Below are positions 11,612-24,300 of a stretch of 64,000 bases of DNA, piece after piece. The stretch's first letter is position 1. Each line of letters opens with the position of its first letter. The stretch comes from Telmatactis stephensoni. Its lineage: Eukaryota > Cnidaria > Anthozoa > Actiniaria > Isophelliidae. The DNA is taken from assembly GCA_029948255.1 (NCBI GenBank), contig JALIZF010001835.1:620001-684000 (forward strand), read 5' to 3'. The translations under genes and the position numbers were made by a program. Below the pieces are notes generated by a model. The model saw only the letters and a program-made list of their open reading frames with translations, did no database searches and was not told the DNA's origin.

Positions 11612-12570
11612 CACTGAAACTTGTGTGAGAAACTTTTGGGAGTGACTATTGATAGAAATTTATCTTGGAAAACACATATTGATAATTTAGCTTCTAGCTT
11701 AAGTAAAATCATTGCTTTGTTTCGACGAATTAGATCTTTTTTGCCTCTTAAATCAAGATTACAATTTTATAAGAGCTTCTTTCAACCTAAGATTGATTAT
11801 TGTAGTTCAGTTTGGGGCCAGTCCACCCATGTGTCTAGGATTTTTAAGTTACAGAAGCTAATTTTGAGATTAATATATGATAAATCTAAGTTTTCTTCCT
11901 CTGGGCCACTTTTTGAGGAATCCCAAGTTCTACCTATTGAATATAGAGTTATGCTTAGAGTTGTTATTCTAGTTTATAAGGCCATAAATGGCCTTTGTCC
12001 AGAATATATTAACAGTATGTTCAAATCGCTTTCATCAGTGTCAAAACGGACTACTAGGAGTTCATCAAGTAATAATTTATGGATACCAAATTATAAGTTA
12101 TCTATTACAAGGAGCGGCCTCCGATATAATGGAGCCACTTTATTTAATATGTTACCCTCAGATATTAAATCTGCAAAGACAATTAAATTATTTAAACAGA
12201 AAGCCTATAAGTATTTTTTTGATATGTATGTTATTTCATCTTAGATTTTTATAATATAGTTTTAGCTATTGTACTTTAACATAATATACATTTTTAGATT
12301 TTACCTATTTAATTGTTTTGGGATTATGATCTCATTCCCCCCTTACGTTTTGCCTAAGACTGTGGGAATGATATCATGACCCCAAATGTATTTTTCTATT
12401 TTAATTATTTTGTTTTCAGTAGCATTTCTTTTTATTATATATTTATATATATATATATATTCTTTCAGAAGGCCCAGTGTAAGATTAGCTATGCTAAACT
12501 GGTATACTTTAGAAGTATTTTTAAACCTTCTCTAAATAAAGTTCATTATTATTATTATTATTATTATTAT
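11612..12570 (+). mobile_element. 5'-truncated LINE: C-terminal end of a reverse transcriptase ORF plus 3' UTR
   Basis: An open frame to 12244 encodes about 207 residues matching the region after the palm of APE-type LINE reverse transcriptases: LLGVTIDRNLSWKTHI, then PKIDYCSSVWG, then the typical conserved C-terminal region. The catalytic palm motifs, the endonuclease and the first ORF are missing, so this is a dead-on-arrival copy truncated near 11612. About 300 bp of 3' UTR follow, ending CTAAATAAAGTTC plus an (ATT)n tail (12545-12570). The 3' end is related to that of the longer LINE at 23-25 kb, but the protein is clearly diverged, so it is another family of the same CR1/L2/Jockey-like group. 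Confidence 0.8.
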
Positions 12571-12700
12571 CGTCGCAAGACAAGTTTCAAGAGGGGTATT
12601 ACACGGCTCAAATTCGTCCTGAAACTCGTTTGCGACACGAGTTTCTGTTGTACGAGTAGAAAGCAGTTCTACTTTTCGTGAAACTGTCTCGCAACGGCGA
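12571..12700. repeat. Possible inverted-repeat element next to the LINE tail
   Basis: GTCGCAAGACAAGTTTCA near 12571 and TGAAACTGTCTCGCAAC near 12678 are imperfect inverted repeats. There is no coding content. Confidence 0.3.
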
Positions 12701-12799
12701 TCGACACAAGTTACAGATAAACGTTTTAGCGTACCAAAAAGTAAAATCACCAGAGCGAGAATAAGCGAGAGCAATAGCTTCTGGTAACCATGGTAACCA

Positions 12800-14620
12800 T
12801 TTTTATTTCACGGATTAAAATCCCTTTACTTTTGCTATACCTCGAGTGCTGATACACCGTTTTGCAATTTTGAAAGTATTTCTAAGTGCTTTTGTTTTCA
12901 GTTGTTTCAATTGTTTTCATTACTTTAAGCTTTAGTATCGACCTTTTTTGCTATACTCATTATTGGTTTGATTTTTAAGATAATTCTAAAAAAATTCCTT
13001 ACCTTTTATTTAAAGTATATAAAAGCACAAATAATAAAAGTGTATACAAAACATTTGATAAACAATAGTGCTAATGCTGAAGTCATTGTTTTGTAATCAA
13101 TATTCCAGAGTATTGCTGTCTCTCTTAATGTTTACAGTAGAGTTTTAACACTTTAAATCGCTCTACAAAACTAATCTCGACAGAGAACGTACTTATAAAA
13201 AGATCCGTTTTTTAACACGTAAATCGTTAGTAATTTTCAATCTGTTTTACTATGCTTTAGTTTTGTTCTTTGCAGTCTAATTACATAAAATGTTTCGTTT
13301 CTCTTCTTTTTGGAGTAATATGCATTTTGTCAGTTCCCCTTGCGTCAAACCTTTATTTCTATTTCCATTTTTGTTAAAACTCTATATTTGACAATATAAA
13401 GCCACTAAATTGTTAATAATAACTACTTAAAATAACCAGTAACATTTGAATGAAATCTTATATTACACTTTCTCTTTAAGCCTACGTCCACAATAATCCA
13501 CAGATATTGTTACGGTTAATTGGCAACTTTGCCAGAGCGGCGTTTTTCTTTTTTGTCTAATTGAAAAGGTGCGTGTGAACACGGAGAAGAATTTCAAATT
13601 TATCTAGATTAGCTTGGAGATAGCCTAAATGAAGGCGAGTTGTCCAGTTATCCTTGTGGCCGAGATATTTCTTTGTATTTTACTTCCTTAGCGACATTCA
13701 GTTATATCTTACTTTACAACGTACATAGAAAATATATCTTTAGGCAGATATTGCTAGAGTGCTTTTTGGTATGAGCTAAAAACACCAGTTTTTGTACTTA
13801 ATTCCAGTTGGTATTTTATTTTTATATAAATGTATATTTCAAAACCGTCAACCTTCTTGAGATGAACTACATACTGAACATCGAAAATTAAAAAAAATTT
13901 CTTTATTTTAATGAGGGTATAGACATTATTACCGGTGACCCGGTAGTTTACATAATGGCCCTCAATTAAGAATCCCAACTGGCAAGGAGGCGAACCAGTT
14001 GGCTATATTACAAAAATTACTGAATTTGAATGCGTTTAAAGTGGTGAAAACGACCCCCCCCCCCCCCCACCCACACACACACACCCTTGGTCCTGCATGC
14101 AATCCGTGATCTGTCGTAGACGTAGTTCTTTTGTATCTTTAAGATCTTATCATTTAGTGGCAGTTTGATTACACTACGTTTTAACTATCTTTTCATACTA
14201 TCTATCCTCTAAGAATAGAATTAAATTCAAGAAAAAGACGCCATTTTTTCGAGATAGGTATCAGATAAAAACTGATAGTCTAGACTTGATTTATACCTGT
14301 AATTGTCTCAAGTGAGATAAAGGATAGGGACTGTTAATGAGTATAAATGGAGTATGAGCGAGGGCTCTGTTCATGTATAATAAATAAAATTTGTAACAAA
14401 TAATGTAATCGTCAGTCAGCTAGATCCTGCTAACTTAAAGGTAGGGTAACTCCTCACGGATTGAATCTTTAGTTTTCTTTCCCCTTAGAACACTTAAATC
14501 AAAAGAGTTGTCTCTACTGCCAGGGTTAAGGTAACTAAAGTATACGAAAATAAAGGCATATTGAAAGTACTGCGCCTGAAGAAGGCCTTCTTAGGCACCA
14601 ACAAATGTCGAGTTTAATTT
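12800..14620. other. Intergenic AT-rich DNA
   Basis: A poly-C/(CA)n tract lies at 14055-14085. Near 13628, TGAAGGCGAGTTGTCC matches an arm of the hairpin element at 51453-51576. No gene is seen. Confidence 0.55.
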
Positions 14621-14628
14621 TTCAGCAT

Positions 14629-15130
14629 CACTGAGTCTGTGTATGTTGACTTATGTTGCTTGTGCTTATGCTTATGTCACTAGTGAAAAGACAAGCACTG
14701 CCAATAAGCAGTACATTACTGAGTCTGTGTATGTTGCTTGTGCTTATGCTTATGTCACTAGTGAAAAGACAAGCACTGCTAATGACCAGTACATTACTGA
14801 GTCTGTGTATGTTGCTTGTGCTTATGCTTATGTCACTAGTGAAAAGACAAGCACTGCTAATGACCAGTACTTTACTGAGTCTGTGTATGTTGCTTGTGCT
14901 TATGCTTATGTCACTAGTGAAAAGACAAGCACTGCTAATGACCAGTACATTACTGAGTCTGTGTATGTTGCTTGCGCTTATGCTTATGTCACTAGTAAAA
15001 AGGCAAGCACTGCTAATAAGCAGTAATAGCAGTACATTACTGAGTCTGTGTATGTTGCTTGTGCTTGTGCTTATGTCACTAGTGAAAAGACAAGCACTGC
15101 CAATGAGCAGTACATTAATGAGTCTAAAAT
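14629..15130. repeat. 78-bp minisatellite, about six copies
   Basis: The unit (ACTGAGTCTGTGTATGTTGC...GACCAGTACATT) recurs at 14716, 14794, 14872 and 14950 with near identity. The outer copies carry small insertions. Because 78 is a multiple of three, long frames stay open on both strands (a 26-residue repeat such as YVACAYAYVTSEKTSTAN). There is no start context, splice signal or other domain to suggest a gene. Confidence 0.85.
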
Positions 15131-15639
15131 GTTGCTTGAGTTTTGTGCTGATGACGTCACAGCACCAGACTTTACTCAATGTTGAAATCTTTTCAATGAA
15201 TAATAATAAACAAATATATAAACAAAATTTTATCAGTTTCTATTTTGCACAAAAATTAAATAGATAAATAATTGTAATGCATCCATTGCCGTCGCACTTG
15301 ATGAGAATATGCTTTTACTAGTTAGCAATATAAATGGTATTTAGAATTGGCTTACATAGCATGCGTTTGTAAATATACCTTTAAAGTGCTTTCAAATGAT
15401 ATCTAAAACTGGTAATCCTTGTTTCTATTTTATCGAGTGTATTTTATTTGTTTTGCGGAGTCCCGAATGTAAACACAAAAATATATTTCATTGCGGTGAG
15501 GAAAAGATATTATATCCTTGCCGAAAGGGGATCTCCCTGCACTTTAGCCTTAATCTCTAAAGCTAAAAGTCAAAATACAAAAAAAGTCAATCCAACACTG
15601 CCGGATATCTGGTCTCGCCTCATCTCTCTTTCTTCTGTT

Positions 15640-15885
15640 CACTAGCTTCTCTTCTCTCCTCTTGTCTTTTCTTCTCTTCTCTCCTCTTGTCTTTTCTTCT
15701 CTTCTCTTCTCTCTTCTCCTCTTGTCATCTCTTCTCTTCTCTTCCCTTCCCTTCCCTTCCCTTCCCTTCCCTTCCCTTCCCTTCCCTTCCCTTCCCTTCC
15801 CTTCCCTTCCCTTCCCTTCCCTTCCCTTCCCTTCTCTTCTCTTCTCTTCTCTTCTCTTTCTTCGTTTTTTCTTTCTTTTTCTACT
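15640..15885. repeat. Pyrimidine-rich (CTTCC/CTTCT)n tract
   Basis: A nearly uninterrupted polypyrimidine plus strand of about 240 bases. Long frames on both strands are products of the repeat. Confidence 0.9.
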
Positions 15886-17388
15886 CTTGTCTAGATTATC
15901 GCCTTTACTTGAAAGTAATCCTAAAAAAAACCCCAAAAAATCAATAAATGAAACTTACAAATGTCTAACTAATCTAATGACTTTAGATATCACAAGTGGG
16001 CAGCTGACCTAAGCTTTTCAAATGTAAACTTTACATTAAAAATATTTGTCTCATTAAGTTCGAGAGATGTTCTCTACAAGGAGGTCCAAAACGAACGTCT
16101 TGAGCAAATAAACCAGAGACAAAAAGTTACGACTGATCCATCTAAAACCCGTCCAAATGAACAATGCTTTTTTCTCTTTGAAACTTTAGCAAACATCTAC
16201 AAATTCATAGTTTAATGTCAAAAAAGGTACCCATGGGCCAGACTGTTTCCGAGATCATCTTTTTATTTGTTCATTGATGACGTAGGTTGGTGATCTTTTT
16301 TTCTGAGTTGTATAGAGTTCAATAGAAACCAGACTGAGTTGTATAGAGTTCAATAGAAAACTGACTGAGGCCGGAAGGCGACCCATGAAGGCTTTCGTTG
16401 TTTAATAAATCTCATAGTGAAGTTTAAGTATGAAAGCGTGAGACTTTTTGTATTTTCTCTTTTGTTTTATTATCTCTGCATTTCATTCTGTGTTGTTAGT
16501 GTAACGGCGTTTCAAAGGCGGGGGATTAAAAGCGCGTTTCAACTTTGGGCCTATTGTTGACAAGGTTTGGTCACGTCCTTATGATCAAGTGATAAGTTTA
16601 CAAAAATCGAAAAGCATTTAACACTTTTTAAGTAGATTTTTAGTAAGATAAATAGTGGTTTATTATGGAAACTAATGTTTTAGAGTTAAAGTTACAAAAG
16701 CCAATAAATTTTCAAACATCTGGCGGGAACTGCAGAAAGCGCGGGAAAACCGGCGCGCGCGCGTTTAGTGACCTCTTCACATTCACACCTCTGTAAGTAC
16801 CCTAAGTGCTCCCAGATGTAGCTAGTAACTAACAAGTCTAAAAATATTGAGATAGATTAATACTTTGATCCATCTCCTACCCCATGCAGGTCGGTAATTT
16901 TACCGTTAAACTATTTTGACTTGTTTTCGATTTTTCACGACATAAACTAGTCCTCTGTTAGACCTTTGTTCCTACCGCTAATCCTCCCTTCATTTGAAAG
17001 CAACTTTTTAGACGCAACACGTACTAAGTTGCATCTTTATGTTAATGGAAAACGGCAAATGGCCAACAACACCTTACTTCCGTCCTATTGAACAATAGCA
17101 CTAGTCTTAATTGGCCTCGGCAACTCATTTAGTGTTAAGAATGAAAAAGAAAGACTTTATCAATCGAAGTGCAAGAAACTGTAGCAATTATTTCTTTGCT
17201 TCATCGGCTTCAAATAATTTGTTATAATAAACTTCAACTGTTTTGTTTTTCTTGATGAAAGCTTGATGACTATAAAGTCAGGATCATTTCAAAGCCAGTT
17301 TATAAGTATAAAGTCGATTTTTTCGCTGAGTAAACATCCTGAATGGCCGCCTACATAGATTTGAATTAAGATATGATATGATAATTAC
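15886..17388. other. Intergenic DNA
   Basis: A 31-bp direct duplication (GAGTTGTATAGAGTTCAATA core) lies at about 16306-16366. A GC-rich spot with (GC)n is near 16752. Nothing else is recognised. Confidence 0.5.
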
Positions 17389-17516
17389 CTTTGTCATCCA
17401 ATATAAACTTGGCATTATTGGTGCTGAGACTCACACCCATTCTGTAAGCCTCCCCATTGTTGTAGTTGTTGCAAGAGGCAAAAACTGCCGGATTAACTGG
17501 AGATATCCCAGTTTTC
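17389..17516 (-). CDS. Possible isolated exon, unknown protein
   Basis: On the minus strand an acceptor (TTATCCAG|G, exon start 17516) and a donor (GACAAAG|gtaatt, exon end 17389) bound 128 bases. They stay open in one frame with protein-like composition (NPAVFASCNNYNNGEAYRMG, then STNNAKFILDDKG). I do not recognise the family and find no convincing neighbouring exon. It could be a remnant of a lost gene, one exon of a gene with long introns, or chance. Confidence 0.3.
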
Positions 17517-17519
17517 CTG

Positions 17520-18860
17520 GATAACGTTTGGTAGTAATTTGTTTCTTTAGTTTAATTTTGTGAGGTAAGTTTCAATCATTTTTATGTTACTAAACCTTTT
17601 ATCACCTTTTTGTCATTTTTATAATTGTTTTATTCTTCATTTTTCCGGTACTTCTTTTGTTTTCTTGTTTCCATGTTCTTTGGTTCTCTGGATTTTTCCT
17701 TTTTCGAATGTGTAGATTCTGCTATCATTTTTTATTATACTCCTATCATTTTCTCCCTATTTTGTTAACTTTTTCTTTTCTTTTTTTATTACGAAATTCT
17801 CAATGTAAAGCTAGAAATTTGTACTCATTTTGAACACTCATAAACTGCTCATTAAAATTTCAAAGAAACTTCTTCAGCTCATAAAATGTTTCCTTCTTTC
17901 TTAATTCATACTAAGTTATTAATGAGAGCAGTAGCTATTTCAACAACTAAAACGAACTTTCTGAGCCACTAATCTCACATCAGTCCATCTTTTCAGTATA
18001 GTTTTATTTCATTGCATGAGACTCTTCACCTTTAATAAAAATATCATTGTTGGTTTAGGCTTGTGGTAGTATTATCACTCGGCAAATAATAATCCCTCAC
18101 CGACAACATCACTATTGAATCATAAAACCATTCATAGAATAAATTCATGTTGCTTTACAAAGATCTAGAGGAAAACTGATGCTTATACATCATAGGTGAT
18201 TTTGTTTGCTTCAAAAAAATTCCATCCAAATTTTAAAATTGTTGATAGGTGGATATATTTAATTCCTATTCACATAATCTCCATTGCTATCGCTCAATTT
18301 GTTTGTTTTAGAACTCTATCTTTATGACACTTACAAAGCTTAACAACTGTTTTCTCTTGGCAAATACGAGTATCCTTTTGCAGAAGGCTTTTTGACGTTT
18401 TATTCGACACTCTTCAGACCTCTTCAAAGACTTCATCTCAAAACCCGATCAAGTCTCAAGAGTTTATTTGATTCTCTTTGTTTAACAGTTTTAAAGAGGC
18501 CTAATTAAGAAAAAAGAGTTTAAGCTGCTTTTAACCATAAAATTTGTTGGTAAAGCACTGCTTTTAGTCAGATTTAGTCAATATTCGCTCTTTAACTCCA
18601 TTTTAGTCCTTTGACAGCTTTGGGCCAATACATTTGATGATAGAAAAATCTCTGCTGCGTGAAGCCGAAATCTGTAACAATTTACAACACTTATAGTTAA
18701 AATAAATGTTAAAAGAGTTACTGTAATGCTTGAATAAGGTATGCTAAAAAGTACATACATTTATGGTCGTTGTAGGAGTTTAATGACATACCTAATTAAC
18801 ACTCTATTTAACACTCATTATCGCTAGATCTGCCGTTAAATCGCGATCGGCTTTGTGAGG
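17520..18860. other. Intergenic AT-rich DNA
   Basis: T-rich stretches (17560-17790) and no supportable gene. Open frames are short and without context. Confidence 0.5.
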
Positions 18861-18867
18861 AACCTTA

Positions 18868-19068
18868 AGCCAGCCGCACACGTAAGGAAACTGCGTGAGG
18901 AAACTGCCACGCGAGGCACTTAGCTCAGACGATTTCTCGCCGCAGACGTTGCATCTTTGGCTACGCGAGGCCAAAAATAGAGCAGGTAAAAGAGCAAAGA
19001 GCACACGGTTAGAAAATTGCCTCGCGTGGCAGTGTCCTCACACAGTTTCTCAACGTGTGCGGCGGGCT
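18868..19068. mobile_element. MITE with ~55-bp terminal inverted repeats and TTA target duplication
   Basis: The ends AGCCAGCCGCACACG and CGTGTGCGGCGGGCT are inverted repeats that continue inward for about 55 bases with few mismatches (CCACGCGAGGCA / TGCCTCGCGTGG). TTA lies directly outside both ends (18865-18867, 19069-19071). A 3-bp TTA duplication suggests a PIF/Harbinger-type non-autonomous element. Short overlapping open frames are not genes. Confidence 0.7.
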
Positions 19069-19189
19069 TTAGAGAGTTGATAACAATACCATATGTTGAC
19101 GTGCTGCTTGCGTGTCATTTTTGGGAGTGTAGATAGAAATTGCAAATAATGCAAAATGTGATAACTTTGTTTCATTGTTACATTTTTCT

Positions 19190-19335
19190 TTTGGCTTCTT
19201 TCTTTCTTTTCTCTTTCTCTCTTTCTTTTTTCTTTCCTTCCTTCTTTTTACATTCTTTCTTTGTTTTCCTTGTTTCTTTCTCTTTCTTCCTTCCTTCCTT
19301 TGTTTCGTCTCTTCTTTCTCTCAAGCAATCAATCT
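19190..19335. repeat. CT-rich simple sequence
   Basis: A TTTCTTTC/TTCC-rich tract. The three overlapping open frames here have only low-complexity content. Confidence 0.8.
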
Positions 19336-19479
19336 TTCTTTCATTTGTTCCGCTGTTGTTCGTCAATTTCCTTTTTAATCAATAAGTAAGTAAAGACTTA
19401 TCCAACGACACTTAAAAGTGACCGACACTTATAAACGGGTTGCGCTCACTTTTACTGAAAGCGTTGTTACAATTGTTGT

Positions 19480-19590
19480 TACAGATATTGATTATTTTAA
19501 TTTTCTCGAAGAAAAGACAAAGAGCTGATATTGATATTGATATTGATTATTTTAATTTTCTCGAAGAAAAGACAAAGAGCTGAAATCTAA
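19480..19590. repeat. ~60-bp direct duplication
   Basis: GATTATTTTAATTTTCTCGA followed by AGAAAAGACAAAGAGCTGA occurs twice (about 19487 and 19545), separated by (GATATT)n. Confidence 0.7.
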
Positions 19591-19599
19591 CGACCGCAA

Positions 19600-21340
19600 C
19601 CTATCTTGAGGGATTAAAATATACGTTCATTAAGACTTTATCATCCATTGACTTAGAGATCTTTGTTGATTTCTTTCTATATCTCATACGATTGCTAAGA
19701 AACCCGGAAAACACGAAGTAGCTATAGCCGGTACGACCCATTCTAGTTCTGGAGCCGGTGGTACGAAGCCTGGATAAGCGCTATCCGCCAGATAAATCCT
19801 TGTCCAGCGGATATAATTGCTGGGAGCGAAGCGAGCAGCAACACTATTCTTGGTGTGGGATTCCTGTGCGATTTATGACGTCACCTTAATATTGATCCAC
19901 GAACTCGATTTTTATGTACGGTGGTATGTTCATGGCGAACCTTGACGTCACGGGGATGAATTGGGATTCCTGTGCGATTCCATTCGAGAGGTTTTATGTT
20001 TCTCGAAGTATAAATGAAAATCACAAAATGCTAAGTGATATTTTTTCGAGAGGGCAATGTTCTGTTACGGGTCATTTTGCGTATTACTGTTCGAATCGAG
20101 GCTCGTCTACGGGCCGAATCAATTCAAGTCAAGAAAATAAGTATGAAGTGAGGTCGCGCTGAGAATCTCTGCAATATATTTGGTTACCCCACGAAAGAAA
20201 ATTTTATACTTTGTATGTGATGGAATTGTATTTATCATTCGTTTAATCTAAAGCGTCAAATACAGTAGACAATATATGCGGTATCTTTGACCGTGATGCA
20301 ACGTACAACTTGCTTTTTAAAATCAGTTAGTTTTATAATCATTGCCAACGCTAGCCGTTTGTGATGTTTGAAAAATTGCTTTTACTCAAAGTGCTAAATA
20401 TTTTGAACTGTGTGTGTCCGACACTGATCCTGGAGAATTATGTTTTGTAGTTCAACATTGAAGGTCAACTAGCAGTGTTCGTCACACAACGCACTACCCT
20501 GCGAGCAGAGTCCCCCTTTACCTTCTAATCGAGCGAACGAAGGTAAAGGGGGACTCTGCTCGCAGGGTAACAACGTACGCACAAGAGATAGACAAGAAAC
20601 ATTTCATATATCAGAGAAAGCGGTGTACTTTCGTGAGTTTTTATAGGGGAACAGTTCTGCTAACGTGGTTACACAACAGCTGTTTTCTGCTCGCAGCACT
20701 TCACTTTCTATTAGAAATGGCTAGTTTATAGCTCTTATCCGGTGGATAACTTATCCCGCCTTCGTACAACCGGTTCCTGTTGTCCAACAAAAGTAGAAAG
20801 TGATTAAGAGACAAATAGTTGGCGAAACGTCATCTACTGTCACGGTTTTGATATCACAGGAGTGAGTCAATCTTCTGATCTGCATCTTGATGTTTAGATA
20901 TAACATTTTAGTTAAATAGACAAAATAATCCATGCAACTGAAAAGGGACGTGTACACCATATGAGATTTTGTTTTGGCACTACGATTTCCGTTTCACCGT
21001 TGCTTAAACAAAGAAATGTGATTGGTCATTTGATTGGTTTGTAACCATTGTAGTGAGGTACGTTATCCAGTTCGAGCGCTCCTACACTGAAGGCTTGACT
21101 GTCGAGACTAGGCTCTTCGTCCTTATGAGTTTGTCCGTGTGTTCTGTTATTCGTACCAGAATGCATTGTTGCGCTTAACTTTGCAGGGGCGGACACACGG
21201 TTTATCAGTGTTGTGTGTAATGTTGTAGAAATAGTCGTATCGTGTGTTCAGGCCTAAAAAGGTAGATTTCTCAAAATAGTACACTTTTATATACTTTAAT
21301 AGTGTGGTGTACCGTAGCCACAGTGTAGACGCTCTGCCAA
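19600..21340. other. Upstream region of ADAMTS-like gene A
   Basis: No gene is seen besides the hairpin at 20495-20569. TATCCGCCAGATAAATCC (19779) and TTATCCGGTGGATAA (20738) are short palindromic words of a type common in interspersed repeats. The promoter of gene A must lie near the right end, but no element can be named with confidence. Confidence 0.4.
20495..20569. repeat. Perfect 31-bp-arm hairpin
   Basis: The arms 20495-20525 and 20539-20569 are exact reverse complements (TACCCTGCGAGCAGAGTCCC at the outer end) around a 13-base loop. This may be a tiny foldback or MITE remnant, with no open frame. Confidence 0.8.
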
Positions 21341-21346
21341 CGTACG

Positions 21347-24300
21347 ATGTTTGAACGAAAAAGTCTGAGATTGCTTCTTTTATCAATATTAGTTTTAGGT
21401 AAGTTCAACTATTCACTTCCCACTTTTTTAAAAAGTTACTTTGATTTATTTCGGCATGACAAAGGAGGAGAAACCAGTCACGCAATAAAACGGGCTTTTT
21501 TCTAAACGAAAATCACGCGCGATATTCGCGCATCAAGCGTCACGCCCTTTGGCGCAACCCCACATTACGCCTCCTTTTTTGTTTGTTTGTTTGTTATTGT
21601 TGTTGCAATATTGCGCTTTTGGAAATTATGCCCTCCGCGTCCCCGCCCAACGTCCCCTCCCTCCAACTAAAATTTTATCCAGTACATCATCCCCCTATAA
21701 GCTAAACTAAGCTACACGAGCTACCCATCTAATCCTCCAACACTCGTTTCTCTTTTCTGATGAAATAGATACGATACGTAATCTAGCGATTAGTCTGGCT
21801 ACGACTCGTAACCGTTCTAGTCATCATTCTTTAATAATATATGATTCATATTACTATTTTAAAAGAGATGCATTTTTAGTTGTCTTTATAGCAAAAGTTA
21901 ATGCACAAAATGGTGAAAAGGTGAGAAATGTAGAAAACAGCCGAATAAATTAGTCAGTAAAATTCAACAATGTATGCTGTGTGGGAGAGCCACATCATCA
22001 TTTGATTATTTGTTCCAGTTGATCATTTGTTCCATTTGATCATTTGTTCCATTTGATCATTTGTTCCATTTGATCATTTGTTCCATTTGATCATTTGTTC
22101 CACTAGTATGAACCCCTCCACGAAAGAATGACTGATCAAGAATTACAAAAGTACTTTGGAGTTGATTCAAGGCATGATGGTAAGTCTCAATACCCCATCC
22201 CCCTTAGACCGCAAATAGCCTCCCCATCCTCTCCCTTTCGTAGCTGAAGGTTTATGAACAGTCCGGCTTGAAGCATTTAAAAGCGCCCCAGGTTTTCGGT
22301 AAATACGTCCAAATGCCTAATCTCAAGCAATTCACAAGTAGTGCAAATACACTTGAACACATCTTACTAGTAACCTAGTGCTATGACTTACTTGTTTCGC
22401 ATGTTTTTTGTAGCCTCGTAGCTCGTAATTGAAATAGTCCTTGAAATGTTTGGCTTTCTTAATTTGAGTTTTCGGTTTTTCATTCCCACACATTCTAGAA
22501 GGCTTTTGGAATCTTCCTTGGTTTTCCAATGTTGCTCATTAGATGCGCGTACTTCCATGAGAACAAAACAATAAGTAAAACATTCTTTTGAAAGGTATTC
22601 ATACACAACTGAGGAAATTTTAGACACCTCGAAATTAGGAGTAGAACATGTCGAATAGTGAATGGCTAGCTATAACACGTGCACAAAAAAATCTAGAATC
22701 GTCTAGTACGCTGTGTATTATCTCATCTGTTGTGCAGCTTTCTGATAATACAAATACAGGCAAATCACAACCATAAATCGAACATTTCTTTACAAATTTA
22801 CATTTTAGCCCGAGTAATCGTTCCATTGCTCCCTCAATGAGTGCTACTGTAATTGGGCAGACATTTGAAGCCGGCCGTATGAGAGAAAAACGAAACACTA
22901 CTAAATTGATTACTGTACATAACACTGCAAAAACCCTTGCATTTGTTATTGTTGTTGTTGTTGTTATTCAATTGTGTGCCTGTCCGTTTGTTTGTTGATT
23001 TCTTTTTGTTAATTTTTTGATTGCTTGCCTGGCTGGCTGGCTGGCTGGCTGTGTGTTCGTTTATATAGAGATCAAGAAATTGATGTGGGAAAGGGATCAC
23101 GTTAAAAGAATTGCCGTAACTACTAGTAACCAAAATAAATGGGCTGAGTATAGAAATCTCAAAAACCAAGTAAACCATCAAATCAAAGCCACCAAAACTA
23201 GGTATTTTCAATCGTATTTCTCTGAGAACCAAGGAAATGTTAAAGATACCTGGAAAGGTATTAATTCAATACTTTCACGGAAGAAAAAGATAACTAAAAT
23301 TACAAAACTTAGAAAAGGCAATGTAGAGATTAGCAATCAACTTGAGATCAGCAATGCGTTTAATAATCACTTCACAGATATAGGTCCAAATCTGGCGTCT
23401 AAAATTGTCACCCCTAATACAACATTTGATAAATATATGTGTCGAGTAGAAACTTCTTTTCTACTGAAAGAATTGACTACTGAAGAGGTTATTAAGCTTG
23501 TTGGAAAACTTCCATCTGGCAAAAGCGAGGGTCTTGACGGCATCCCTACGCGACTCATTAAGTTAGCCATACCTTATGTTGCCTCTTCATTAACGCATAT
23601 ATTTAATCGAATTATTGCAACAGGGTGCTTCCCCAGGGACTGGAAAAAGGCTAGAGTTTCCCCAATCTATAAGGAAGGCTCCAGAGCTGATCCAGGAAAC
23701 TACAGACCTATATCTGTTCTGTCCGTGATTTCTAAAATTTTCGAAAAAGCTTTGTTTAATCAAATGTACAGCTACCTAGAGGAGCATAAAATCTTGGCTA
23801 AATTCCAATCAGGCTTTCGGCCTCTCCACTCAACTCTAACGGCACTCCTTGATGTTACTAATACCTGGTATTTAAACATGGACAGTGGTTTAACGAATGC
23901 CATCCTTTTTATCGATCTTAAAAAGGCATTTGATACCATTGATCATGAAATACTTTTGAGCAAAATGGAGTGTTATGGGTTTCGAGGTCAGAGTCTGAAC
24001 TTATTCAGAAATTATCTAATTGGTAGATCTCAATGTACAGTAGTTAATAATGTAGTATCGTACTCGACTAATATAAGGTGTGGTGTACCACAAGGGTCAA
24101 TTTTGGGTCCTTTGATGTTTTTATTGTACATTAATGATCTACCAAATTGTAATTTGCTATCAGTCGCTCGCATGTACGCTGACGACACCAACTTAACCTA
24201 TGCCTCTAGTGACCACGATGATCTGCTTCCCTCTATGAATCATGATTTGGTAGAACTGAAAAAATGGCTAGACAGTAATAAACTGAGCCTCAATGTCATG

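Noticed and set aside
14653..15267. 204-codon plus-strand and 183-codon minus-strand frames over the 78-bp repeat
   Set aside because: They exist because the repeat length is a multiple of three. Both strands and two plus frames are open, with no start context, splice sites or known domain.
15550..16012. Low-complexity frames over the CT tract
   Set aside because: Arg/Glu/Lys or Phe/Ser/Pro-Leu repeats come directly from the CTTCC microsatellite.
19914..20162. 82-codon frame upstream of gene A
   Set aside because: It overlaps a duplicated segment (GGGATTCCTGTGCGATT twice). There is no domain and no splice evidence.
23017..23064. Met start of the LINE frame as its true N-terminus
   Set aside because: The first ~16 residues come from GGCTGGCT microsatellite flanking DNA. 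Homology to RT linker regions begins near IKKLMWERD.
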